The notes beneath the pieces were generated by a model, which searched no databases, was not told the origin of the DNA, and saw nothing but the letters and a program-made list of their open reading frames with translations. A program made the translations under genes and the position numbers. A stretch of DNA of 64,000 nt from Bact-19 sp038319215 (GTDB lineage: Bacteria; Bacteroidota; Bacteroidia; Bacteroidales; ML635J-15), in the NCBI GenBank assembly GCA_038319215.1, contig JBBQCZ010000003.1, forward strand, positions 1 to 64,000, given 5' to 3'. Below, piece by piece: positions 1-9,100 of this stretch. Positions within the stretch are counted from its first letter, which is position 1; every line of letters starts with the position of its first letter.

Positions 1-782
1 TAAATATTATTGATGCAAATAATTGTTTTCTAAAGCAATCTTATGTTATTGATAGTCCAGATTCTGTAAATATTGTATTAGAAACAACTTTAGTTTCTTG
101 TTTTAATGGAGAAGATGGTACAATTTCTATCGAAATTACAGGTGGCACAATTCCATACTCATATTTATGGAGTGATGGCAGTACCGAGCCAGTACTAGAA
201 GGAGTGCATTCTTCAACTTATAATTTGTCCATAACCGATGCAAATAATTGTGTTTACACTGCCTCGGCAAAAGTTAATACAATGTCCGAAATTATTGTTT
301 CTGGAATAGTAAAACCTGTATCTTGTAAGGATATTAACGATGCGGCAATTAGCCTTACTGTATCTGGTGGAACCGAAAACTACTTCTTTGCATGGTCAGA
401 TGGAAGCACTGGACAAAACGCAGTAAATCTTGCACCAGGAACATATAATGTTGTTGTTTCAGACGATAATCATTGCGAAATAAGTTTAGATTTCCAAATC
501 GAGACAAGTTTTGTCGAATGTTTAAGAATCCCATCCAGTTTTTCTCCAAATAACGATGGAATTAATGATGTTTGGGTAATTAGCAGCATTGACACATATA
601 CGGACGCAAGTGTTCAGATTTTTAATAAATGGGGCTCATTGCTTTATGACAATCAGGGAACATATATCCCTTGGGATGGAAAATTCAATGGAAATCCTCT
701 TCCTGCAGATGTTTACTATTATATTATTGATTTAAATAACGGAGATGCTCCTTATACAGGCACGATCACAATTTTAAGATAA
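1..782 (+). CDS. SprB-repeat surface protein, type B T9SS sorting domain (5' end outside window)
   Basis: The reading frame is open from base 3, so the gene starts upstream and only its last 260 residues or so are seen. It has at least two SprB-type repeats of the form C-x-G-x2-G-x-I-x6-GG-x3-Y-x3-W-S, each ending in a Y-x-L/V-x-V/I-x-D-x3-C strand, as in surface adhesins moved by gliding machinery. The last 85 residues from about base 507 are a gliding-motility-associated C-terminal (CHU_C) domain: P-S-S-F-S-P-N-N-D-G-I-N-D, then F-N-K-W-G and W-D-G-K-F-N-G, ending in G-T-I-T-I-L. In the family this is a type B signal for export through the T9SS. A GTG at 204 would open a shorter frame, but it lies inside a repeat and is not the true start. 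The next gene is a close relative 10 bases downstream. Confidence 0.88.
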   Translation, partial: NIIDANNCFLKQSYVIDSPDSVNIVLETTLVSCFNGEDGTISIEITGGTIPYSYLWSDGSTEPVLEGVHSSTYNLSITDANNCVYTASAKVNTMSEIIVSGIVKPVSCKDINDAAISLTVSGGTENYFFAWSDGSTGQNAVNLAPGTYNVVVSDDNHCEISLDFQIETSFVECLRIPSSFSPNNDGINDVWVISSIDTYTDASVQIFNKWGSLLYDNQGTYIPWDGKFNGNPLPADVYYYIIDLNNGDAPYTGTITILR

Positions 783-792
783 TACAGAAAAA

Positions 793-3231
793 ATGAAAGT
801 GAAAAATTTAATTTTATTTATTTGGATTTCGGGAATACTAATTTTACCCGGAAAGCTTAGCAGAGCTGGAGAAATTGATGCACAACCTCCTTGTCAAACA
901 ATCTCTTTGTCGGGAACTAATGTTTCCTGCTTTGGACTGAGTGATGGAAGTGTGGCATTAAATATTAGTGGCGGATCTGGAAATTTTACCATTACTTGGT
1001 CAACAGGTTTAACAGGTGTTTATAACATATCAAATTTGCCAGCAGGATACTACGATGTAAATGTGTTAGACAATGTATATGGTTGTACGTCTTTTGACAT
1101 AATCAATATTACACAGCCAGATTTACTGACCACGTCAGTAATATCAAGAAACATTAATTGTTTTGGAGCATCTACAGGTAGTATTGATCTTTCGATTGCT
1201 GGTGGAACAGAGCCATATAACATTTTGTGGTCCAACACGGCTACAACACCAGGAATTGCGGATTTGGCAGAGGGAGGATATTCTGTTGTCATTACCGATA
1301 ATCATGGATGCCAGACAACAAATTCTGCAACATTAACAGAGCCTGCACAAGCCTTAGGATCAAGTTTGGTTTCTGAAAACATTCTGTGCTTTGGAGATTC
1401 AAATGGATCAATAGATGTTACGGTATGGGGCGGAACTCCTCCTTATTTTTATAACTGGAATGGAAACACATTCAACTCGCAGGATTTGTCTGCAATTCCA
1501 ATCGGGAATTATAATTTATTAATTACTGATAGCAAAGCTTGTTCAAACTCACATTCCGTTGAGATCACAACTCCAGAATTGCTAGAAATGTCAGGAACAG
1601 ATACCGATAATCTTTGCTTTGGAGATACAAATGGTGAAGTGCAACTCAGTGTTACTGGTGGAACAACTCCTTATTCTTTTTCATGGGCGAACTCTGATTT
1701 CCTTTTAAGTTACAATAGCGCCCAACTTTTAAATTTGCCGAATAATAGCTATTTCGTTACGGTAACTGATAGAAATGGATGCTCTTTAATGGCCGACTTT
1801 GAAATTACTAGTCCTTCAATAATGACTTACGAAATTAGTGGTGATGATGTTAGTGCTATGGGCGGAACCAATGGACAAATATATTTTTCAGTAAGTGGTG
1901 GCATTAGCCCTTATTCGTATGACTGGTCAAATGGTATTTCGACAGCTAACAATCTAAATGTCTCGTCTGGATTTTATGAAGTTACGGTGTTAGATATGAA
2001 TAATTGTAGCCTTTATGCTTCCATTCAAATTAATGAACCTTTAGAGGCTCTGTCTTTTTCATACATCTCACGAAATAATTCTTGTCATGGATCTGTTGAT
2101 GGAGAAATTTTTTCCTATGCTAGTGGCGGAACTCCTCCGTATTTATACTCATGGTCAACTGGTAGCACATTACCTTATATTACTGGTCTTTCGGCTGGAA
2201 ACTATATTTTAACATTAACAGATGGAAATTTAGTGGAGTTTGTTGATACTGTGGTTATTTTACAGCCAGAACCAATATTGTTTTCACACACTTCTGTTGA
2301 ACCGAGTTGTTTTGCATTTAATAACGGAAATATTGATCTTACTTTATCTGGCGGTACAGCCCCTTTTAGGTATTATTGGTACGATCCACAATATGCTCTT
2401 GCAGGTTTAACTCAAGATCTTACGAATGTTTCTGTCGGGCAATATACTGTTGAAATTGTTGATACCATGGGTTGTCGTAGTAATTACTCGGTAATAATCG
2501 GTCAGCCTGTTTCTATGGAGATAAGTATTGCAGAAAGCGACATTCAATGCGCTGGTGGTGCTACGGGAAGTTTATCAATTACAGTTTCGGGTGGAACAAC
2601 ACCATATTCGTATAACTGGTCAAATGGATTAACAACTCCAGATATTAACTCTCTTACTGTAGGCGAATATCTAGTTACAGCTACAGATGCTATGGGATGT
2701 CTTGTATATACAGCTGGAATAATTATGGAACCTTCTCCTATTAGTATTGAGCTTATTGCATACGAAACAAGTTGTGTTGACCAAACAGATGGATATATAA
2801 ATTCTACTATCGAAGGTGGTAGCGGAGGTTATGATTACATCTGGAGCAATGGCGAAACAACTGAAAATATCTCAGATTTACCAGCTGGAGAATATTCACT
2901 TTCTGTAACTGACATATTTGGTTGTGAGTCTAGTAATTCAATAATGGTAAACGTTAACAATGTGGCTTGTCTGTCAGTTCCTTCATCATTTTCACCTAAT
3001 GGCGATGGAATTAATGACACATGGGTTATCCATAACTTAGACTTGTATCCTGATTGTTTTATGCAAATATTTAACAAATGGGGAACAATCGTTTTTGAAT
3101 CTCAGTCGTATTCCGAAAATTGGGATGGAACATATATGGGAAATCCACTTCCTGCTGGAACATACTATTACATTCTGAGTTTCACAGCAAGTCTAGAAAC
3201 ACTTAAAGGGACAATTACAATAATTAAATAA
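793..3231 (+). CDS. SprB-repeat adhesin-like protein, type B T9SS sorting domain
   Basis: An 812-residue exported protein. A hydrophobic signal peptide fills about residues 4-25. Residues 36-720 hold nine tandem SprB-type repeats of about 75 residues, each with a Cys-x-Gly opening, a GG-x3-P-Y/F core, W-S-x-G and a closing D-x2-G-C; repeat 5 has lost the first Cys (S-A-M-G) and repeat 6 the last one. Residues 725-812 form a CHU_C domain (F-S-P-N-G-D-G-I-N-D, F-N-K-W-G, W-D-G-T-Y-M-G-N-P-L-P-A-G-T-Y-Y-Y). The family gives a filamentous cell-surface protein exported by the T9SS. It is a tandem relative of the preceding gene and is followed 20 bases later by a PorP/SprF gene, the partner type B cargo usually needs. 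Adhesion or gliding is inferred; the ligand is unknown. Confidence 0.9.
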   Translation: MKVKNLILFIWISGILILPGKLSRAGEIDAQPPCQTISLSGTNVSCFGLSDGSVALNISGGSGNFTITWSTGLTGVYNISNLPAGYYDVNVLDNVYGCTSFDIINITQPDLLTTSVISRNINCFGASTGSIDLSIAGGTEPYNILWSNTATTPGIADLAEGGYSVVITDNHGCQTTNSATLTEPAQALGSSLVSENILCFGDSNGSIDVTVWGGTPPYFYNWNGNTFNSQDLSAIPIGNYNLLITDSKACSNSHSVEITTPELLEMSGTDTDNLCFGDTNGEVQLSVTGGTTPYSFSWANSDFLLSYNSAQLLNLPNNSYFVTVTDRNGCSLMADFEITSPSIMTYEISGDDVSAMGGTNGQIYFSVSGGISPYSYDWSNGISTANNLNVSSGFYEVTVLDMNNCSLYASIQINEPLEALSFSYISRNNSCHGSVDGEIFSYASGGTPPYLYSWSTGSTLPYITGLSAGNYILTLTDGNLVEFVDTVVILQPEPILFSHTSVEPSCFAFNNGNIDLTLSGGTAPFRYYWYDPQYALAGLTQDLTNVSVGQYTVEIVDTMGCRSNYSVIIGQPVSMEISIAESDIQCAGGATGSLSITVSGGTTPYSYNWSNGLTTPDINSLTVGEYLVTATDAMGCLVYTAGIIMEPSPISIELIAYETSCVDQTDGYINSTIEGGSGGYDYIWSNGETTENISDLPAGEYSLSVTDIFGCESSNSIMVNVNNVACLSVPSSFSPNGDGINDTWVIHNLDLYPDCFMQIFNKWGTIVFESQSYSENWDGTYMGNPLPAGTYYYILSFTASLETLKGTITIIK

Positions 3232-3251
3232 ACAGATCAAATAAATACAAA

Positions 3252-4187
3252 ATGAAAAAACTTATATTATTATTTGCAGTCGCGGGATTTGGAATAAGTG
3301 CTTATTGTCAGCAAATTCCTTTGCACAGTCAATATATGATGGATTTATCAATGGTTAATCCTGCGGTAGCCGGAAGTTATGACTTTACTCCGATATCTCT
3401 TAATTATCGCCAGCAATGGGTTGGTTTTGAAGGTGCTCCAATAACTCAAAATCTAAATATGCACAAATATATTGGAAATAACGTCGGTTTAGGACTGTCG
3501 TTCTTTAACGAAGTCACATCTCCAACTCGTCGCACAGGTATTCAATTATCATTTGCATATCACATCCCACTATCGGATGATTTTAGTAAAAAGTTGTCTT
3601 TCGGATTGTCTCCAGTTTTCTTTCAGCATTATTTAAATGCCGACCTAATAACTACTGATCAGCCAAACGATCCTGCAGTAATTAATGGATTTAACAATCA
3701 GTTTTGTCCAGATGCAAATTTCGGTGTAATGTTCACAAAGGACAATAAATACTATGTTGGATTATCCGTTTTTAATCTTTTACAGATTAGAAGAGATTTG
3801 TTTCAACTGATGGATCAAGTTGAAAACCCAATTGAAAGATCTTATTATTTTGTTGCTGGCTATAAATTCCAATTAAATGAAAAGTTCGCTATCGAACCTT
3901 CTGGGCTTGCACAATATCAATTTCATGCTCCTTTCCAGTTTGATGTTAACCTTCGTGGCGTTTATGCCGACAGGTTTGGTTTAGGTGCGTCATACAGATA
4001 CCAAGACGCTATTGTCTATATGGCCTTTGTCAGCTTTGGTAACTTTCGAGTCGGGTATTCTTATGATATGACATTGTCGGATATCAATCAGTATTCTTTT
4101 GGAACAAACGAATTTCATGTTTCCTATCGTATCCCAAACAAAAAAGCTTCTATTAATAGTGACGCCAGAATGCCAATGTTCTATTAA
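3252..4187 (+). CDS. PorP/SprF-family T9SS outer membrane protein
   Basis: A 311-residue outer-membrane barrel with a signal peptide (hydrophobic residues 4-18, cleavage near C-Q-Q). The mature start Q-I-P-L-H-S-Q-Y-M-M, then N-P-A-V-A-G-S, L-N-Y-R-Q-Q-W, and a late R-V-G-Y-S-Y-D motif followed by N-E-F-H-V-S-Y are characteristic of the PorP/SprF family. SprF-like members are needed to export and anchor neighbouring proteins with type B (CHU_C) sorting domains, and the two preceding genes encode exactly that cargo. The tight spacing and shared strand suggest one transcript running from the adhesin genes into the OmpA-family gene 29 bases downstream. Family assignment is confident; cognate pairing with the upstream adhesins is inferred from position. 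Confidence 0.92.
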   Translation: MKKLILLFAVAGFGISAYCQQIPLHSQYMMDLSMVNPAVAGSYDFTPISLNYRQQWVGFEGAPITQNLNMHKYIGNNVGLGLSFFNEVTSPTRRTGIQLSFAYHIPLSDDFSKKLSFGLSPVFFQHYLNADLITTDQPNDPAVINGFNNQFCPDANFGVMFTKDNKYYVGLSVFNLLQIRRDLFQLMDQVENPIERSYYFVAGYKFQLNEKFAIEPSGLAQYQFHAPFQFDVNLRGVYADRFGLGASYRYQDAIVYMAFVSFGNFRVGYSYDMTLSDINQYSFGTNEFHVSYRIPNKKASINSDARMPMFY

Positions 4188-4216
4188 CCATTGACCTAAG
4201 AAATTATATTTTAGAT

Positions 4217-6139
4217 ATGAAATATTACTTAATTTGTTTTTTAACTCTTTTCACCTTCTTACTTTGCAGCCCACAAATTTCGGCTCAGGAAAACTCAATT
4301 GGTGATTTTATTCAAGCCGGAAATTATCAAAAGGCAATAGATATTATCCTGATGAAAGGAAATGTTGAAAATTTACAGGATGCCGATTTGGAGAGTCTTG
4401 GATATTGTTATGTTATGACTAGAGAATATGATAAAGCGGAAAGTGTTTATTCAAAACTCGTTTCTAACAAAAAATCAACTGTCGAAAATATACGGTATTA
4501 TGCCGAAATATTGTTCATAAATAAAAAGTATGATTTGGCTAGAGAGAAATTTGTTCAATGTCTCGAATCGAAACCGACAGATAATTTTATTCAAATAAAA
4601 ATAGCATCTTGCGATTCTTTGAAATTATGGCAAAATAAGAATAATCGTTATTTGATTAGTAATTTTTCTGGAATAAACACTGCTGCTGATGAGATGTGTG
4701 CCCTATCGACTACAAATAACTTGCTTTATTTGTCAAATCGTAAAAACGAGGTTACCGCAAAAGACCCAATTAATTATAATATTTTGGCTCCATTTACGGT
4801 TAAAAATTATGACGTTTCAACATTTAATGTATTAGGTTCTGTTTCCGAAGACAAATATATTAGTGTGTCAAATAAATCATATATCTCAGAAAAATACTGG
4901 TGCTCTGCCATTGCCTATTGCAAAGAACGCAATCTAAACGCTTATGCATTAAAGACAATTCATAAAAGCATGCAGGACTTTTCTCTAGATAATTCTGTAA
5001 TTATGTTTGACAATCCTGAAAACAATTCTATAGACGACCTTATTCTCTTTAAATGGGCTGGAATGCCAGAAAACATTAACGTTTCTCAACCTGGTTTTGC
5101 TAAAAATGGAAAAAGGCTGTATTTCTCTAGTGATATGCCCGGAGGACAAGGCGGAATGGACTTGTATTATTCTGATTTGGTAAACGATGTGTGGTCAAAA
5201 CCTGTAAATCTCGGAGAAAATGTAAATACTGCTTTCGACGAAATAAGTCCAGTTATTAGTGGCGACACAATCCTCTTCTTTTCAAGTAACGGGCTTCCTG
5301 GTTATGGAAATTTTGATGTATATAATTGTAAAATATCAACTAATAGTTTCGGAAAATCTGTTAATATGAAGTTTCCAATTAATTCTACTGGAGACGATTT
5401 TTATTACAATCCTAATTACGGCGAAAACTCTTTGCTAACATCTAATCGTTCGTCAATGGGTAAAGGAGGATATGACATCTACGTAATTAATCTGCCAACA
5501 ATTGTTATTCCAAAGGATACTGTTGTTAAATTACCGATTGCGCAAAGAGTTTTAGATATAAAAAACTATAAACTTCCATTTGTTTTATTTGATTTAAATA
5601 ATTCAGATTTAGATAAAAACTATGAACAGAGTTTGAAAAACCTTGCCGACACATTGAAATTATTTAACGATGTTAAATTAGATATTTTAGGTTACACCGA
5701 TGTTCTTGGTAATAATGAGCAAAATCTTGAGCTATCTGCCGCAAGAGCAAAATCAGTTGCAGAAAAACTTATTAGCTATGGGGTTTCAAGTTCGCAACTC
5801 AGTTATAAAGGAATGGGAATCGCTGAAATCAAAGAAATTGAAGATATAAAAATTACTGTAATATTAGGAACTATTACTTCTCCAAACGAAGCTGAATGGT
5901 TTAATAAAATGCTGAATAACAAATCAGAAGTAATGGTTATGCCAAATGGCAAATACTTTAGTTATTGCGTTGGCGATTTTGATAATTTACAGGATGCAGA
6001 AAAACTTGCTAATGAGTTAAAATCAAGCTATTTTTCTAATTCCTATGTAGGATATTTCTATTTTGGTAAATGTCTTCCTAAATACAGTGCTTCAATCAAT
6101 AGAAGAGTTGATTTAATACTAAGTAAATCCGTTAAATAA
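4217..6139 (+). CDS. OmpA-family protein with TPR, PD40 propeller and an inserted SPOR-like segment
   Basis: A 640-residue envelope protein of the kind that follows porP/sprF in T9SS and gliding clusters. After the signal peptide (cleavage near S-A-Q-E), residues 30-150 look like TPR helices. Residues about 289-372 contain PD40-type propeller strands (L-Y-F-S-S-D-M-P-G-G-Q-G-G-M-D-L-Y, then F-F-S-S-N-G). The peptidoglycan-binding OmpA domain begins near residue 452 (F-V-L-F-D-L-N-N-S-D-L, then G-Y-T-D-V-L-G-N-N and L-S-A-A-R-A-K-S-V). It is interrupted after G-M-G-I-A-E-I by about 80 residues that read like a SPOR domain (Y-C-V-G-D-F-D-N-L-Q-D-A-E-K-L), and the final N-R-R-V-D-L-I-L strand returns at residues 627-635. 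It probably tethers the secretion or gliding apparatus to the cell wall. Confidence 0.88.
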   Translation: MKYYLICFLTLFTFLLCSPQISAQENSIGDFIQAGNYQKAIDIILMKGNVENLQDADLESLGYCYVMTREYDKAESVYSKLVSNKKSTVENIRYYAEILFINKKYDLAREKFVQCLESKPTDNFIQIKIASCDSLKLWQNKNNRYLISNFSGINTAADEMCALSTTNNLLYLSNRKNEVTAKDPINYNILAPFTVKNYDVSTFNVLGSVSEDKYISVSNKSYISEKYWCSAIAYCKERNLNAYALKTIHKSMQDFSLDNSVIMFDNPENNSIDDLILFKWAGMPENINVSQPGFAKNGKRLYFSSDMPGGQGGMDLYYSDLVNDVWSKPVNLGENVNTAFDEISPVISGDTILFFSSNGLPGYGNFDVYNCKISTNSFGKSVNMKFPINSTGDDFYYNPNYGENSLLTSNRSSMGKGGYDIYVINLPTIVIPKDTVVKLPIAQRVLDIKNYKLPFVLFDLNNSDLDKNYEQSLKNLADTLKLFNDVKLDILGYTDVLGNNEQNLELSAARAKSVAEKLISYGVSSSQLSYKGMGIAEIKEIEDIKITVILGTITSPNEAEWFNKMLNNKSEVMVMPNGKYFSYCVGDFDNLQDAEKLANELKSSYFSNSYVGYFYFGKCLPKYSASINRRVDLILSKSVK

Positions 6140-6180
6140 TACGGATGTTGAAAATTTATTGTTACGATTAAATATTTATT

Positions 6181-9100
6181 ATGAAAAAAATATTACTCCT
6201 AAGTTTGTTTGTTAACTTGATTTTTAGTGCTATCGCCGCCGATTTTTATTGGGTCGGGAATGGTGGTAACTGGTCCGATTTTGGTTCTCATTGGGCTACT
6301 ACATCGAACGGAACAACCATGCATACTCGAATTCCTGGCATTGGTGATGATATTTATTTTGACCAGTTTTCTTTTAGCTCAACAGGACAGTTAGTTGCAG
6401 TTGATACAACAACTATATCTTGCAGAAAAATGAATTGGTTTAATGTAACAAACCAATCAGAATTTCTTGCTTCAGCTTATGATACACTTATAATTGCAGA
6501 TCAATTAATATTATCTGGAACGTCAAATATGACGTTTAACTTCTTTGGAAAAATAATATTCTCACAACCCGTTTCAGGACAATCTCTTATCTTTAGTCCT
6601 GCAGGGCAAGTAATAGCAGCCGATGTTCTAGTTAATATTAACAATGGAGTTTTATACCTTGCAGAAGACCTTAATATGGCTTCTAAAAGACTAATTGTTT
6701 ATGACGGTGAGTTGAATATGAATTCTCACAATCTTTATGTAAAACATTTTAACGCCGCTACACTTCTCACAAATGCCGCAGCAGTTAACAATCCTACGTT
6801 TAGTAATGCCGACTCTATATTTTGTTTCGGATCGTTACACTTTGTTGACGCACTTGATATTAGTGGTTTTTCTGGAGTAATAAATTTTAAATCAAATGCC
6901 GTTGATTCAAACTATGTTAACATAGAAAACCATTCTTTAAACTCTGACATTGTTTTTTCATCAGGGAAAAAATACTTCCTTATAAGTAATTTAAATACTA
7001 GCAAAACATTGAATTTCCCAATGTTTGGTCAGTTTAATTCACAAGGACACAATATTTATTGTAGCTCTTTTAAATCAGAGGATCCTTTTAACAGAACAAT
7101 CGATCTCGGAACTTCAGAAATTCATACAGAAGAATTTATTCTTGAAACATTTGGACTTACTTTTGTTTCTGAATCTGCAGATCTTATTTTTGAAGGTGCT
7201 GGTGATTTTAACTTCTATACCAACAACCCAAACTTATCATTTAAAACATTATCTGTTTTATCTCCTAATACTTTGCTGTGGAATGGTAAAATTGATGTAG
7301 ATACGGTATCATTTACTGCAGGAAGTCGCATTTATTTGACCGATAATTCTATGATGACTTTTCTTGACCTTAATGCAAGTGGTAATTGTGGAGCGTATAT
7401 CGAATTACGTGCAATTTGCGATGTAACTAATGTGAATATTGGCAGTTGTGTTTCAATTTTACCAGTTTTTAAATCAATAAATCCGATAACAGCAGATTAT
7501 CTTAAAATTTCTAATGTTAAAGCAGATGGAACATTTACTCTTACAAACTCATTTGATGAAGGCGGAAATGAAGCCTGGATAGTATCAGAACCTACAGATG
7601 TTTCTACTTTATACTGGGTTGGAAACGATGGCAGCTGGAATACAAAAGAAAATTGGGCAACATCTTCAAATGGCTCAACGCATACATGTATTCCTACAAA
7701 AGCTACCAATGTTGTATTCGACCAATTTTCCTTTGGAACAAACGATACTTTGCGTTTAAATGACTATGGATATTGTGCTGCAATGACTTGGAAAAACCTC
7801 ACTAACAATGTTGTTTTTAATGGTAGCGGAAACTTGTTTATTACTGATAGTATTGCACTTAATAGTTTTTTAAAAGCAGAATTTACAGGAAATATTTTTC
7901 TTCAAAACGATAATTCAAGTGATGTAATTTCAATTACTACTGACGGTGTCGTTATAAATGCACCGGTCTCAATAGAAGGAGAAGCTTTGTGGGATTTTAA
8001 AGATGCTGCAATTATTAATAATGATTTTGTTTTTAATAGCGGAAATTTACTGTTTTCAGGAAATGATTTTATCGTTAATAATTTTATTTCTGATTCCGAC
8101 GGTATAAGAGATCTAGATATTACAAATACAGCTGTTGAATTAACAGGAACTGGACTTGTTTGGGATTTAAATCCAACTAACTTAAGTTTTATTTCGGCAG
8201 GCTCTGACATCTCTTTATCAGGATCGTCACAAGATGCAAAAACTTTTAATGGTGCTGGACAGGTTTATAACGATATTAACTGTATTGCCGATTTTGTAAA
8301 AATAAATGGTAGCAACAGCATTAACATTCTTAAAATTGAAGCTGGAAATACTGTTAATTTCGAAAGTGGAACAACTTGTCAGATTGATTCTATTGATGCC
8401 ATTGCAGATTGTACCGAAAGAATTTCGCTTATTTCTGAACTCTACGATTCGCCAACTACATTTGTTAAAACAGGATTTGACACTTTACTACTCAATAATT
8501 TTTACATTAAAAACATAGTTGCCGATACTGTTGGGGCAATATATTTTGAAGCTGCTCAAACTATTCGTTCTGGAAATGTTGATGGCTGGGTATTTAGCGA
8601 CACTGTGGCTGGAAAAACTTTTAACTGGATTGGACAAACAAAAGACTGGAATAATCTTAGCAATTGGGAAATTGGAGGTGTGCCAGCAACATGTTTGCCA
8701 ACCATTAACGATACTGTGGTAGTTAATCCAGTAGATTTCGCTGCTGCACTCACAGATACAATTCAAATATCAAGAAATGCATATTGTCATGATTTTATTG
8801 CTGCCGGAATTTTAGCCAAATATTTAAATGTCGAATTATCACAAAATTTAAATATTGCCGAATCTTTATTGCTTAGCGATTCTGTAGGATTTAATTATAT
8901 TATTAAACCAACTGCAGATAATATAAATGATTACAATTATGGTGTTGTTATCATGCCGGATTCTACAAATTTTATTCTAAATCCACAGGCAGCAGCAATA
9001 AATATTAATTTATATATCAACCCATCGAATATTACAGATACCGTTTTTCTAATCTCAGGACTGATAATGAATACAACTTCAAATCTCTATGTTTTAAGTG

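Noticed and set aside
793..3231. Regular repeats that might suggest a CRISPR array or DNA repeat
   Set aside because: The periodicity is about 225 bases, in frame and degenerate at DNA level: protein repeats of the SprB type.
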